From assembly GCF_021228235.1 (NCBI RefSeq), contig NZ_JAJQRG010000003.1, positions 62,001-126,000 of the forward strand: a stretch of 64,000 nucleotides of DNA, read 5' to 3'. Under the pieces are notes generated by a model. The model was not told the origin of the DNA. It did no database searches and saw nothing but the letters and a program-made list of their open reading frames with translations. Of the stretch, positions 35,762 to 45,635 are shown in pieces (position 1 is the first letter of the stretch; each line of letters opens with the position of its first letter). This stretch comes from Pseudophaeobacter flagellatus (lineage in GTDB: Bacteria > Pseudomonadota > Alphaproteobacteria > Rhodobacterales > Rhodobacteraceae). The translations under genes were made by a program, and so were the position numbers.

Positions 35762-37111
35762 TCAGCTCCCGAGGTTTTCTTCCAGCCAGCGTTCCAGCCA
35801 ATGGATGCCATAGTTGCCAGACTGCACGTCTGGTTCGTCCAGCAGCGCGTGGAACAGCGGCACGGTGGTGTCGATGCCGTCAACGATCAACTCGCCCAGG
35901 GCGCGGCTGAGGCGCGCCAGAGCTTCGGGACGGTCGCGGCCATGCACGATCAGCTTGCCAATCAAGCTGTCGTAATAGGGCGGGATTGAATAGCCATCAT
36001 AGAGCGCCGAATCCATCCGCACACCCAGCCCACCGGGGGCGTGGTAGGCGGTGATCTTGCCCGGGCAGGGCGAGAAGTTCGGCAGCTTTTCGGCGTTGAT
36101 GCGCACCTCGATGGCATGGCCGTTGATCTGCAGATCATCCTGGGTGAAGGACAGCGGCAGCCCGGCAGCAACGCGGATCTGTTCGCGCACCAGATCGACG
36201 CCAAAGATGGCTTCGGTCACCGGATGTTCCACCTGCAGGCGGGTGTTCATTTCGATGAAGAAGAACTCGCCAGCTTCATAGAGAAATTCAACGGTCCCGG
36301 CGCCAGAGTAGCTCATGGCGGCGACGGCGTCGGCGCAGATCTTGCCGATACGGGCGCGTTCTTCGGCGGTGATGCAGGGGCCGGGGGCCTCTTCAAACAC
36401 TTTCTGGTGGCGCCGTTGCAGCGAACAGTCCCGTTCGGCCAGATGCACGCCATTGCCCTTGCCATCGCCAAAGACCTGGACTTCGATGTGACGCGGCTTC
36501 TGGAGGTATTTCTCCATATAGACTTCGTCATTGCCGAATGCAGCCTTGGCCTCAGAGCGGGCAGTGGAGAAGGCGACATCAATATCAGCAGCCGAGGTGG
36601 CCACCTTCATGCCGCGCCCACCGCCACCGGCCGTCGCCTTGATAATCACGGGATACCCCATGTCGGCGGCGGCCTTGCGGGCGCTTTCGACATCTGGAAC
36701 ACCGCCCTCAGAGCCGGGCACAACCGGGATCCCCAGGGCCTTGGCGGTCTCCTTGGCGGTGATCTTATCGCCCATGGTGCGGATATCGGCAGCCGAGGGG
36801 CCGATAAAGGTTAGCCCGTGGTCTTCGATGATCTGCACAAAATTGGCGTTTTCCGACAGAAAGCCGTAGCCGGGGTGAACCGCCTGGGCGCCAGTGATTT
36901 CGCAGGCCGAAATAATCGCCGGGATCGACAGGTAACTTTGGGCGCCAGCAGGCGGACCGATACAGACGGATTCGTCAGCCATGCGCACATGCATCGCATC
37001 GGCATCGGCGGTGGAATGCACCGCAACCGATTTGATGCCCATCTCGCGGCAGGCCCGGATCACGCGCAGCGCAATCTCTCCGCGGTTGGCAATCAGGATC
37101 TTGTCAAACAT
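35762..37111 (-). CDS. accC: Acetyl-CoA carboxylase biotin carboxylase subunit
   Basis: 449 residues, full length. '[24 protein letters not shown]', ATP-grasp glycine loop '[13 protein letters not shown]', '[20 protein letters not shown]' and '[16 protein letters not shown]' (catalytic Glu and Arg) are present. It carboxylates biotin on AccB with bicarbonate and ATP in the first step of fatty-acid synthesis. Nine bases separate it from accB upstream. Confidence 0.98.
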   Translation of the reverse strand: MFDKILIANRGEIALRVIRACREMGIKSVAVHSTADADAMHVRMADESVCIGPPAGAQSYLSIPAIISACEITGAQAVHPGYGFLSENANFVQIIEDHGLTFIGPSAADIRTMGDKITAKETAKALGIPVVPGSEGGVPDVESARKAAADMGYPVIIKATAGGGGRGMKVATSAADIDVAFSTARSEAKAAFGNDEVYMEKYLQKPRHIEVQVFGDGKGNGVHLAERDCSLQRRHQKVFEEAPGPCITAEERARIGKICADAVAAMSYSGAGTVEFLYEAGEFFFIEMNTRLQVEHPVTEAIFGVDLVREQIRVAAGLPLSFTQDDLQINGHAIEVRINAEKLPNFSPCPGKITAYHAPGGLGVRMDSALYDGYSIPPYYDSLIGKLIVHGRDRPEALARLSRALGELIVDGIDTTVPLFHALLDEPDVQSGNYGIHWLERWLEENLGS

Positions 37112-37120
37112 GGGCTGCCC

Positions 37121-37612
37121 TTACTCGATGATGGCCAGCGGAGATCCGAATTCGACGGCGGCCCCGTCTTCAACCAGGATGCGCTTGACCGTACCGGATT
37201 TTGGCGCCGGAATGTGGTTCATGGTTTTCATCGCTTCGACGATCAGCAGGGTGTCGCCTTCGTTGACCTGTTTGCCAACTGTGATGAAGGCGGGGGCACC
37301 GGGTTCTGCCTGCAGGTAGACGGTGCCAACCATGGGCGATGTGACCGCACCGGGGTGGCTGGCGGGGTCATCAGCAGGGGCGGCGGCTGCGGCAGCGGGG
37401 GCCACAGCGGCAGGGGCGGCAGCGGCGATAGGAACGCTGGCCTGCACGGGTGCGGGGGCGGCGGCGATGATCTGGCGTGCGACGCGCACATTCAGGCTGT
37501 CGTCTTCGCTATAGTCGCGCTTGACCTCTAGTTCGGTCAGATCGTTGTCGCGCAGCAATTCGGCCAGTGCCTTGATGAATGCCACATCCGCTTCATGAGT
37601 TTTATTTGTCAT
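37121..37612 (-). CDS. accB: Biotin carboxyl carrier protein
   Basis: 163 residues from ATG 37612 (TGAGGA upstream). The N-terminal domain is followed by a long Ala/Pro-rich linker (~60-95) and a biotinyl domain with the biotinylated Lys in '[10 protein letters not shown]' and the thumb-region 'GSPLAIIE' end. Carrier of biotin between AccC and the AccAD transferase. First gene of accBC. Confidence 0.97.
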   Translation of the reverse strand: MTNKTHEADVAFIKALAELLRDNDLTELEVKRDYSEDDSLNVRVARQIIAAAPAPVQASVPIAAAAPAAVAPAAAAAAPADDPASHPGAVTSPMVGTVYLQAEPGAPAFITVGKQVNEGDTLLIVEAMKTMNHIPAPKSGTVKRILVEDGAAVEFGSPLAIIE

Positions 37613-37782
37613 TTTGTCCTCAGCCGGTTCTGACAGGTCTGCCACATAGGCAGCCAGCAAATTAGATGCGCTTATAGGGTAAGCTTTACCACAAGGAAAG
37701 CGCTGTCGATCTGGCGCATAAAATGGGCAGAATTGGCAGGATTCGCAATCGCTGCAGTCAAATTAGCGTCAGGCATTTGTCT

Positions 37783-38322
37783 CTACAGGGGCATGCCGCT
37801 TAGCTTGGCCACCAATTCCGGCAGCTTGCGGGCGTTGAACTTCTGCAACAGATGGGCGCGGTGGGTTTCAATGGTGCGGTATGAGAGGCCCAGCTTTTGG
37901 CCGATCTCCTTGGCCGACAGCCCCTTGCAGGTGAGGATCGCCACCTCGCGTTCGCGCGGCGTCAGGCTGACAACAGGGCGGTCTTCGGAGATATCGGCAA
38001 AGGACCAGATGCCGGTGCGAAAGGGATCATCCGGCGTGATGGATCGCCCCCGCACCCGGCACCAGAACAATTCACCCGAGCGCCGACGCATGATGCGTTC
38101 ATCGTTATATAGGCCGCTTTTGGCACCTTCATCCTGCTGCAGCAGCGCGCCGATGCGCTGGTAATCTTCCTGGCTGGGATAGAGATCGGCAATCAGCAGG
38201 GCGCTGTACTGGGCAGGGCCACCGCCAAAGGTGGCAGCAAATTGCTGATTGCACCGGATGATCACCCGGTTTTCCAAAACGGCGAGCCCCACAGGGGCAT
38301 GGTCAAAGGCAATATCGCTCAT
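37783..38322 (-). CDS. PAS-LuxR transcriptional regulator
   Basis: 179 residues from ATG 38322. An N-terminal PAS-like domain (~1-105: 'FDHAPVGLAVLENRVIIRCNQQFAATFGG', 'MRRRSGELFWCRVRG') and a C-terminal LuxR HTH ('LTPREREVAILTCKGLSAKEIGQKLGLSYRTIETHRAHLLQKF'). No receiver domain. It is divergent from the acyl-CoA synthetase gene 135 bases away and may respond to a small molecule related to that pathway. Confidence 0.87.
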   Translation of the reverse strand: MSDIAFDHAPVGLAVLENRVIIRCNQQFAATFGGGPAQYSALLIADLYPSQEDYQRIGALLQQDEGAKSGLYNDERIMRRRSGELFWCRVRGRSITPDDPFRTGIWSFADISEDRPVVSLTPREREVAILTCKGLSAKEIGQKLGLSYRTIETHRAHLLQKFNARKLPELVAKLSGMPL

Positions 38323-38457
38323 ATCCCCTATTAACCGGGTATTTCTGCGGAATTGAAGGAAAAGCTGCACCATGAGAGGCTGTTTTTGACAGGCTCTTTG
38401 TCGCAAAGCTCCGGGGAGGGAGCAGGCAGGGCCGGGTATTCAAGAGGAGATGAGGCG

Positions 38458-39963
38458 ATGAATATCGCGCTATGGCTGCATCGGCAGGCGCAAGCAGATG
38501 CTGGGCGCCCGGCAATTTTTCTGGGTCAGGACCTGGTGGAAGACTATTCCAGCTTTCATCAAAAGGCAGCCGCAGTGGCGGGGTGGCTCGGTGGGCAGGG
38601 GGTGACCCCCGGCGACCGGGTGGCCTTGTTCATGACGAATTGTCCGGATTACCTGATCACGCTCTATGGTATCTGGTATGCTGGCGCGGCCGCAGTGCCG
38701 ATCAATGCCAAGCTGCACGGGCGCGAGGCGCAGTTCATCCTGCAGGATTCTGGGGCCAAGCTGGTTTTTACCTCGCCCGGTCAGGACCAGGCCTTGGCGC
38801 GCTGTGATGGCGATACTCCTAGCGTGTCGATTACGGATGCTGCCTATGCTGTCGCCCTGGTCCATGCCCCCGTGCAGGCACCGGTGACGCGCGATCCGCA
38901 GGATCTGGCCTGGCTGTTTTACACCTCTGGCACCACCGGTCGGCCCAAGGGAGTGCAGATCACCCACCGCATGTTGACCATCGTGTCGCTGGGCTATTTT
39001 GCCGATGTCGATGCGGCCAGCAGCGCTGATCAGATTCTCTATGCGGCCCCGATGAGCCACGGAGCCGGGCTCTACAACATGCTGCATGTGCGTGTCGGCG
39101 CGGCGCATGTCTGCCCGGCCTCGGGCGGGTTTGACGAGATTGAGATTTTGGATCTGGCCGAACATTTTGGCCGGGTGCAGATGTTTGCCGCCCCTACAAT
39201 GGTGACGCGGATGACCGCCGTGGCCAAGGCCAGCGGACGGTCGGGGGCAGGCCTGCGCAGCGTGATTTATGCGGGTGGGCCAATGTATCTGGCGGATATC
39301 ATCGAGGCTGAGGCGCATTTTGGCCCGATCTTCATCCAGATCTACGGCCAGGGGGAATGCCCGATGGGGATCACGGTGTTGACCCGGCAAGAGGTAAGAG
39401 ATCGCAGCCACCCCAACTGGAAAGGACGTCTGGCCGGGGTGGGGCGGGCGCAAAGCGGGGTGGAACTGCGCATTGGCACAGCGGATGGCACCCCCTTGCC
39501 CTGTGGCACGCTGGGGGAAATCATGGTGCGCGGCGATGCAGTGATGCCAGGCTATTGGAATAACCCCGCCGCCAGCGCCGAAAGCTTAAAGGACGGCTGG
39601 CTGATGACCGGCGATATGGGGGTTCTGGACGAAGCGGGCTATTTGACCCTGCAGGACCGCTCCAAGGATCTGATCATTTCCGGCGGATCCAATGTCTACC
39701 CGCGCGAGGTCGAAGAGGCGCTGCTGGTCCATCCGCAGGTGCAGGAGGTCTCGGTTGTGGGGCGGTCGCACGCGGATTGGGGCGAAGAGGTGGTGGCCTT
39801 TGTGGTCGGCCAGGTCGGGGAGGCCGAACTGGATGCCCTGTGCCGCGACCAGATTGCCCGGTTCAAATGCCCCAAGGCCTATATCTTTGTCGCTGAGCTG
39901 CCCAAGAACAACTATGGCAAGGTGCTAAAGACAGAGCTGCGCCAGCGATTGCAGCAGGTCTAG
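38458..39963 (+). CDS. Acyl-CoA synthetase (AMP-forming)
   Basis: 501 residues from ATG 38458 (GAGGAG upstream). ANL-superfamily motifs: P-loop 'LFYTSGTTGRPKGVQITH', 'GQGECPMGIT' (A5), 'MTGDMGVLDEAGYLTLQDRSKDLIISGG' (A7/A8 hinge), and the catalytic Lys in 'NNYGKVLKTEL'. It activates a carboxylic acid to its CoA ester. Lying tail-to-tail with the ABC importer and opposite a PAS-LuxR regulator, it probably activates the imported acid; the identity (aromatic, branched or short chain) cannot be read. Confidence 0.9.
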   Translation: MNIALWLHRQAQADAGRPAIFLGQDLVEDYSSFHQKAAAVAGWLGGQGVTPGDRVALFMTNCPDYLITLYGIWYAGAAAVPINAKLHGREAQFILQDSGAKLVFTSPGQDQALARCDGDTPSVSITDAAYAVALVHAPVQAPVTRDPQDLAWLFYTSGTTGRPKGVQITHRMLTIVSLGYFADVDAASSADQILYAAPMSHGAGLYNMLHVRVGAAHVCPASGGFDEIEILDLAEHFGRVQMFAAPTMVTRMTAVAKASGRSGAGLRSVIYAGGPMYLADIIEAEAHFGPIFIQIYGQGECPMGITVLTRQEVRDRSHPNWKGRLAGVGRAQSGVELRIGTADGTPLPCGTLGEIMVRGDAVMPGYWNNPAASAESLKDGWLMTGDMGVLDEAGYLTLQDRSKDLIISGGSNVYPREVEEALLVHPQVQEVSVVGRSHADWGEEVVAFVVGQVGEAELDALCRDQIARFKCPKAYIFVAELPKNNYGKVLKTELRQRLQQV

Positions 39964-39990
39964 CTGCGCGTCCAGGGTAGTGCCCCGCGT

Positions 39991-40030
39991 AGATATCGGC
40001 CGACCCCGCATCTAAGATCGGCCGGTATCT
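39991..40030. terminator. Bidirectional terminator between acyl-CoA synthetase and livF-type genes
   Basis: Thirteen-base arms (39991-40003 and 40018-40030) pair at 12 positions around a 14-base loop in the gap between two convergent genes. Confidence 0.65.
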
Positions 40031-40057
40031 ATGGCTGGGCCGCGTTGGCGGGCCTGG

Positions 40058-40813
40058 TCAGATCGCCAGATATTCTGCCCGCAGGTCGGCATTTTCCAGA
40101 ACTTCGGCTGCTGTGCCATCAAAGACAATGCCACCAGTGTCGAGGATCACGGCCCGGTCTGCCAGCTCCAGCGCGCGCACGGCGTTCTGTTCCACCAGAA
40201 TGGTGGTCATGCCCTGTTCCTTGACGTGCATGAGGGTCTTTTCGATCTCATCCACGATCACCGGGGCCAGGCCTTCATAGGGTTCATCCAGCAGCAGCAC
40301 CTTGATGTCACGGGCCAGGGCACGGGCAATGGCCAGCATCTGCTGTTCGCCGCCCGACAGGGTGATGCCCTCCTGCTTGCGTCGCTCGCCCAGGCGCGGG
40401 AACAAATCATAGAGCCGTTCAATCGACCAGCCAATGGGGGGCGCGATCTGTGCCAGCTGCAGGTTTTCTTCCACTGTAAGGCCGGCAATGATGCGGCGAT
40501 CTTCGGGCACCAGCCCCAGGCCGGCTGCTGCGGCTTCATGGCTTTCCATCAGGTGCAGCGGCTGGTGGTCCAGCCAGATTTCCCCCTGGGTCACCATGGG
40601 TGAGCCGGTGCGCGCGATAGAGCGCAGGGTCGAGGTCTTGCCCGCGCCGTTGCGCCCCAGCAGCGCCAGGATCTCGCCCTCATGGACGTTAAAGTTGATG
40701 CCCTGCACGATATAGCTTTCACCATAATAGGCATGCATATCCCAGACCGACAGAAAGGCCGGCGCGGTGGTTGCCGCATTGGCATTCTTGGAAAAGTCGG
40801 GTTTGACGTTCAT
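40058..40813 (-). CDS. livF: Branched-chain amino-acid-type ABC transporter ATPase (LivF-like)
   Basis: 251 residues from ATG 40813. Walker A 'LLGRNGAGKTSTLRSI', signature 'ITLSGGEQQMLAIARAL', Walker B 'VLLLDEPYEGLAP' and switch His region. LivF-type ATPase of the HAAT importer; last gene of the five-gene set. The N-terminal ~20 residues are a family-unusual extension. Confidence 0.92.
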   Translation of the reverse strand: MNVKPDFSKNANAATTAPAFLSVWDMHAYYGESYIVQGINFNVHEGEILALLGRNGAGKTSTLRSIARTGSPMVTQGEIWLDHQPLHLMESHEAAAAGLGLVPEDRRIIAGLTVEENLQLAQIAPPIGWSIERLYDLFPRLGERRKQEGITLSGGEQQMLAIARALARDIKVLLLDEPYEGLAPVIVDEIEKTLMHVKEQGMTTILVEQNAVRALELADRAVILDTGGIVFDGTAAEVLENADLRAEYLAI

Positions 40814-40889
40814 CTGTCTTGTCCTTTCTTGCTCTGCACCGTCCTGACTGGCGTGATATTCTGTCAGAACGGGCAGGGAGTGTCCGTTC

Positions 40890-41645
40890 TTATGCCGACT
40901 CGCCGAGATAGGCTTCGCGTACCTTGGGGTTGCCACGGATGTTTTGCGGATCATCCTCGACCAGGGGGGTTCCCTGGGCCAGAACGGTGATCCGATCCGC
41001 GAGAGAGAACACCACATGCATGTCGTGTTCGATGATGGCGATTGTAATGTCGCGCTGTTCCTTGATCTCTTTCAGCAGATCAATGGTGTTATTGGTATCG
41101 GCGCGTGCCATACCGGCAGTGGGCTCATCCAACAGCAACAGACGGGGCTCTTGCGACAGGCACATGCCGATCTCAAGGCGTCGTTTGTCACCGCGCGACA
41201 GCGAAGCGGAATGCATATGCCGCTTGTCAGCCATGTTCATCTCAACCAGCATCTTTTCGGCCTTTTCCAGCACGTCAGTCTCACTGGGAACCGAGGTGAT
41301 CGCATTCAAAGAGAAGGCACCATCACGTTTGGCAAAGCAGGGGATCAGCATGTTTTCCAACACTGTGAGATCGCCAAAGATCTCAGGCGTTTGAAAGACG
41401 CGGCTGATGCCCATCTGGTTGATCTCATAGGGTTTGCGTCCCAGCACCGACTGCCCGTCAAACATCACCGACCCGGTATCGGGGATCAGCTTGCCCACCA
41501 GGCAGTTGAGCAGAGTGGATTTACCCGCGCCATTGGGTCCGATAATGGCGTGGACGGTGTTTTCCTTGACGCTGAGGTTCACATCCCCCAGCGCCTGCAG
41601 GCCACCAAAGCGTTTGCCGACGTTTTTGACTTCAAGAATTCCCAT
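40890..41645 (-). CDS. livG: Branched-chain amino-acid-type ABC transporter ATPase (LivG-like)
   Basis: 251 residues from ATG 41645 (AAGGAG 9 bases upstream). 'AIIGPNGAGKSTLLNCLVGKLIPDTG' Walker A, 'SLSRGDKRRLEIGMCL' signature with an Arg replacing the usual Gly in LSGG, and 'LLLLDEPTAGMA' Walker B. The LSRGD-type signature is seen in some LivG paralogues. Partner of LivF. Confidence 0.92.
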   Translation of the reverse strand: MGILEVKNVGKRFGGLQALGDVNLSVKENTVHAIIGPNGAGKSTLLNCLVGKLIPDTGSVMFDGQSVLGRKPYEINQMGISRVFQTPEIFGDLTVLENMLIPCFAKRDGAFSLNAITSVPSETDVLEKAEKMLVEMNMADKRHMHSASLSRGDKRRLEIGMCLSQEPRLLLLDEPTAGMARADTNNTIDLLKEIKEQRDITIAIIEHDMHVVFSLADRITVLAQGTPLVEDDPQNIRGNPKVREAYLGESA

Positions 41646-41657
41646 CAATCCGTCTCC

Positions 41658-42860
41658 TTATTCCGCAGGGTTTTTTGTGGCAGAGGTGGAGTCGTCTTTG
41701 TTCTTGCGACCCTTCACCCATTTGGCGATGCGTTGACCACCTTCGACCAGACCTCCGGGGAGGAAGACCACAACCAGCATGAACATGATACCCAGAGTCA
41801 GATGCCAGCCTTTGCCGATGAAAGGATGCACGATGAAGACGACAAAATCTTCCAGCCCGTCGGGCATAAAGGCGAACCAGTTATGCAACACGGTGTCATT
41901 AATCTTGGAGAAGATGTTCTCAAAGTATTTGATGAAACCAGCGCCCAGAACCGGACCAATAAGCGTGCCCGCACCGCCGAGGATAGTCATCAGAACGACC
42001 TCGCCCGATGCGGTCCACTGCATGCGCTCCGCACCAGCCAGAGGATCCATCGAGGCCATCAGACCACCGGCCAGACCCGCATACATGCCGGAAATCACAA
42101 AGGCAGCAAGGGTGTAGGGTTTGGTGTTTAGGCCGGTATAGTTCATCCGCTGCTGGTTCGATTTCACCGCCCGCAGCATCATGCCAAAGGGCGAGCGGAA
42201 GATACGGATCGACAGGTAGAAAACGGCCAGCAGAACCAGCGCACAGAGGTAGTATCCGGCGTTGAACTGAAAAGCCCAGGGGCCAACAACCATTTCAAAG
42301 GTTGAACGCATTTCCAGACCAAACAGGCTGGTCACTGGGATGGAGCCATCTGCTGTGGCGGAAACACCCAGCACACGGGGGTCATCCAGTGTCAGCTGCA
42401 GACCGGTTTCACCATTGGTGATGGGCGTCAGAACCGAATAGGCCAGGTTAAAGGACATCTGCGCAAAGGCCAGTGTCAGGATCGAGAAGTAGATCCCTGA
42501 CCGCCGCAGCGAGACAAAGCCAATGAGCAGCGCAAACAGCCCAGAGATCACCACCGCAAGCAGGATGGCAGGCACCACGTTCATGCTCAGCAGTTTGAAC
42601 ATCCAAACGGCAGAGTAGGAGCCGACACCCAGGAAGGCCGCGTGACCAAAGGAGAGATAGCCAGTGAGGCCAAAGAGAATATTGAAACCGATGGCAAAGA
42701 TGCCAAAGATCACAAAGCGTTGCATCAGATCCGGGTAACCCGCATTGAACTGCGCCATGGCGCTGTCGGTGGGGAATGGATTGAGGATGAAGGGAGCACA
42801 AAGCGTCAGTACAGCGACGACCAGGAGCATCCGCGTGTCTTTTTTATCAAGTCCGAACAT
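41658..42860 (-). CDS. livM: ABC transporter permease (LivM-like)
   Basis: 400 residues, about ten membrane helices. '[22 protein letters not shown]' and the EAA-type loop '[27 protein letters not shown]' identify the LivM permease. The C-terminus is charged ([18 protein letters not shown]), longer than usual. Three bases separate its start from the livH stop. Confidence 0.93.
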   Translation of the reverse strand: MFGLDKKDTRMLLVVAVLTLCAPFILNPFPTDSAMAQFNAGYPDLMQRFVIFGIFAIGFNILFGLTGYLSFGHAAFLGVGSYSAVWMFKLLSMNVVPAILLAVVISGLFALLIGFVSLRRSGIYFSILTLAFAQMSFNLAYSVLTPITNGETGLQLTLDDPRVLGVSATADGSIPVTSLFGLEMRSTFEMVVGPWAFQFNAGYYLCALVLLAVFYLSIRIFRSPFGMMLRAVKSNQQRMNYTGLNTKPYTLAAFVISGMYAGLAGGLMASMDPLAGAERMQWTASGEVVLMTILGGAGTLIGPVLGAGFIKYFENIFSKINDTVLHNWFAFMPDGLEDFVVFIVHPFIGKGWHLTLGIMFMLVVVFLPGGLVEGGQRIAKWVKGRKNKDDSTSATKNPAE

Positions 42861-42863
42861 GTG

Positions 42864-43886
42864 TTATTCCTCCATCACGCCTTTGCGGCCCATGAGACCC
42901 CGCGGACGGGTGAGCAGAATAATAATCGCGACGACATAGATGATGATTTGGTCGATACCGGGAAGGATGGATTTGATCTCGTTCATCGAGGCAAAGGCCT
43001 CAAGAATACCCAGCATGAAGCCGGCCAGAACGGCACCGGGCAGCGAACCCATACCGCCAACAACCACAACCACAAAGCTCAGCACCAGAAAGTCCATGCC
43101 CATATGGTAGTTGGGCGAATTGATCGGGGTATACATCACCCCGGCAAGCCCGGCGACGGCAGCAGCAATGCCAAACATTATGGTAAAGCGACGGTCGATA
43201 TTGATGCCCAGCAGGCCAACGGTTTCACGATCTGCCATGCCGGCGCGCACAACCATCCCAAAAGTGGTGAACTGCAGGAAGGAGAAGATACCGCCGATGA
43301 TGACAACCGAGAAGAAGAAGTAGACGATACGCCAGACTGGATAGACAATATCCATGCCAAACAGCGCGCCGACATTTGCAACGCCGCTCAACGCCTCGGG
43401 AGAGGCGGTTTGGATCGGGTTGGCACCATAGAAGTATTTGATCACTTCCTGCAACACGATGGCGAGGCCAAAGGTCACCAGGATCTGATCCGCATGTTCG
43501 CGCTTGTAGAAATGCTTGATCAAGCCGCGTTCCATGACAAAACCGATGAAGATCATGATCGGGATGGCAAAGATAATGGCGATGGGCACTGCCCAGTCTA
43601 TTATGGCCCCCCCCATTTCGGGGCCGAACCAACTTTCCACATAGGATGTCTTTACTTTCAGTGCGTTGCCGAGGAAATCCTTTTGGGTTTCGTCGACCAC
43701 CTCATAGCTGAGGTTAAGGATACGCTGCACGGTGACGGCGCAGAAGGCACCAATCATGAACAGGGCGCCATGCGCAAAGTTCACCACGCCCAGCGTGCCA
43801 AAAATCAGTGTCAGGCCCAGCGCGATCAGCGCATAGGCAGAGCCTTTGTCCAGCCCGTTTAATATTTGCAATAGGATTGCGTCCAT
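42864..43886 (-). CDS. livH: ABC transporter permease (LivH-like)
   Basis: 340 residues from ATG 43886 (AAGGGTGGGG upstream). 'LNGLDKGSAYALIALGLTLIFGTLGVVNFAHGALFMIGAF' is the LivH N-terminus and 'SFVVVVVGGMGSLPGAVLAGF' the conserved cytoplasmic loop. A ~45-residue loop after the first helices ('DFLGNALKVKTSYVESWFGPE') is longer than in E. coli LivH and resembles urea- and amide-type members. Confidence 0.93.
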   Translation of the reverse strand: MDAILLQILNGLDKGSAYALIALGLTLIFGTLGVVNFAHGALFMIGAFCAVTVQRILNLSYEVVDETQKDFLGNALKVKTSYVESWFGPEMGGAIIDWAVPIAIIFAIPIMIFIGFVMERGLIKHFYKREHADQILVTFGLAIVLQEVIKYFYGANPIQTASPEALSGVANVGALFGMDIVYPVWRIVYFFFSVVIIGGIFSFLQFTTFGMVVRAGMADRETVGLLGINIDRRFTIMFGIAAAVAGLAGVMYTPINSPNYHMGMDFLVLSFVVVVVGGMGSLPGAVLAGFMLGILEAFASMNEIKSILPGIDQIIIYVVAIIILLTRPRGLMGRKGVMEE

Positions 43887-44019
43887 AGTCCCCACCCTTG
43901 GGTTCTTCGATGTGGAAGTGGTGGATCCTGACCCTGCGAGGCCTCATGCTTCGCTTGCACGACATCAGGGCACGGAAAACCGTGTCACATGCAGCCGCGA
44001 TGTCAGAATAAATTTAAAC

Positions 44020-44044
44020 TGCCGGGCGCAAGGTGCGCCCGGCA
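44020..44044 (-). terminator. Attenuator hairpin between binding-protein gene and livH
   Basis: Perfect 11-base GC-rich arms (44020-44030, 44034-44044) with a 3-base loop, 13 bases after the binding-protein stop; AT-rich sequence follows on the minus strand. Such structures keep the binding protein more abundant than the permeases. Confidence 0.75.
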
Positions 44045-44057
44045 AAAGTGCAGTGGA

Positions 44058-45404
44058 TCAGGCGCCCGGGTTACAGCTGCCCAGCGCACCGCCCGCAAAC
44101 ATCGGGTGATCCGCAGGATAGGTAACCTGCGCAGCCGGGGTCACTTCAACCACTTCGAGAAGGTCGAAATCGGAGGTTGGGTTTTCTTTCCCGCGCACAA
44201 CCAGAACGTCTTTGAAGCACTGGTGGTCTTCGGCGCGATAAAGCGTCTTGCCATTGCCCAGACCGTCGAATTCAAAGCCTTCCAGGGCTTCGGCAACGGC
44301 GCAGGGGTTGAACGAACCTGCGCGTGAAACGGCATCTGCATAGAGCATGGTCTGGCAATAAACAGTGTGTGCCGCCTGGCTGGGTGGGAAACCGTATTTG
44401 GTGCCGAAGGAGCGTACAAAGGCCTGGCTGCCTTCGTCCTGCAGCGACCAGTGCCAGTTGGTGGAGCCATGGATGCCTTTAACGTTGGCGCCGGCACCTT
44501 TGGCCATCAGGCGCGAATAGAGCGGAACAACGATTTCGAAGTTCTTACCATTCACAACCTTCTCACGCAGGCCAAACTGAACAGCGTTGGTCAGCGAGTT
44601 CACCATGTTCCCGCCGTAGTGGTTCAGAACCAGAACATCCGCGCCAGAGTTCAGAACTGGGGCGATATAGGAAGAGAAGTCTGTGGCAGCCAGTGGCGTA
44701 CGCACTTTTTCAACCGTGTTCCAGCCCAGGGCTTCGGTCGCGGCCGCGATGCTTTCTTCCTGGGTCCAGCCCCAGGTGTAGTCTGCGGTTAGATGATAGG
44801 CGTTGCGGTCGGTGCCATAGAGGTTCTTAAGCACTGGCGCCAGCGCCGCCGCTGACATGTAACCGTTAAAGAAGTGACGGAAGCCATTGGCTTTCTTGTC
44901 TTTGCCAGTGGTGTCGTTGGAATGTGTCAGGCCAGCCATGAAGATAACGCCAGCTTCCTGGCACAGGCCCTGAACGGCGATTGCCACACCGGAGGATGAG
45001 CCACCGGTGATCATCACGGCACCGTCTTTTTCGATCATCGACTTGGCCGAGGCCCGTGCCGCATCAGATTTTGTCTGGGTGTCGCCAGTAACGAATTTGA
45101 CTTCCTTGCCCAGGATGCCATTGCCCTGCAACTCTTTGGACGAGAAGGTGTTCATCATACCGCCGTCGCCGGCACCATTCAGGTGTTCAACCGCCAGCCG
45201 ATAGGCGCGCAGCTCATCCGCGCCCTCATCCGCGTAGGGGCCGGTCTGTGGAACGTTAAAGCCCAGGGTTACCGAACTTCCGGTGGGGTCATTGGTGAAA
45301 GCAGCTGCGGAAGACGCAGTGAAAATTGTTGGAAGCGCAAGGCCAGTGCCTGCAAGAGCACCTGTCTTCAGGACTCCGCGACGCGAGAAATCTGACTTGG
45401 ACAT
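44058..45404 (-). CDS. HAAT-family substrate-binding protein
   Basis: 448 residues. Tat-like signal 'SRRGVLKTGALAGTGLALP' ending near SSAAA, then a type I periplasmic-binding (Peripla_BP_6) fold: 'TLGFNVPQTGPYADEG', 'GAVMITGGSSSGVAIAVQGLCQEAGVIFMAGLTHSNDT', 'YHLTADYTWGWTQEE'. Binding protein of the adjacent importer and first gene of its operon. 448 residues is long for LivJ/K and nearer to amide/urea-type or aromatic-acid-type members. RBS GGGAGG. Confidence 0.88.
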   Translation of the reverse strand: MSKSDFSRRGVLKTGALAGTGLALPTIFTASSAAAFTNDPTGSSVTLGFNVPQTGPYADEGADELRAYRLAVEHLNGAGDGGMMNTFSSKELQGNGILGKEVKFVTGDTQTKSDAARASAKSMIEKDGAVMITGGSSSGVAIAVQGLCQEAGVIFMAGLTHSNDTTGKDKKANGFRHFFNGYMSAAALAPVLKNLYGTDRNAYHLTADYTWGWTQEESIAAATEALGWNTVEKVRTPLAATDFSSYIAPVLNSGADVLVLNHYGGNMVNSLTNAVQFGLREKVVNGKNFEIVVPLYSRLMAKGAGANVKGIHGSTNWHWSLQDEGSQAFVRSFGTKYGFPPSQAAHTVYCQTMLYADAVSRAGSFNPCAVAEALEGFEFDGLGNGKTLYRAEDHQCFKDVLVVRGKENPTSDFDLLEVVEVTPAAQVTYPADHPMFAGGALGSCNPGA

Positions 45405-45447
45405 TTAATCCTCCCTTATGTGTAAAACGCCGGGCAGCTCCTCACTT

Positions 45448-45510
45448 CTGCGCAACGTCTGCACGATTTGTGCAAAATCAGTATGCGAGCCTGTTGTAAA
45501 ATTGCGCAAT
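45448..45510. promoter_or_regulatory. Three TTGYGCAA-type boxes in the transporter/ScfR divergent promoter
   Basis: CTGCGCAA (45448-45455), TTGTGCAA (45468-45475) and TTGCGCAA (45502-45509) occur in the 231-base gap between the binding-protein gene and the regulator gene; the last lies in the perfect dyad ATTGCGCAAT. They resemble the TTTGCAAA-like sites bound by RamB/ScfR-type regulators, so they may be the operator of the neighbouring regulator. Inference from pattern only. Confidence 0.45.
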
Positions 45511-45635
45511 AAAACCCTTGAATTGATGGTCTATTCTGTAAACAAATGCACAGTATGCCGGTGTGTTCTGTAAATTTTCTTATATTGCAGCGCAGAAAGC
45601 CGTTGAAAAGGTGTGATTTTGACAGGGAGCCCCAA

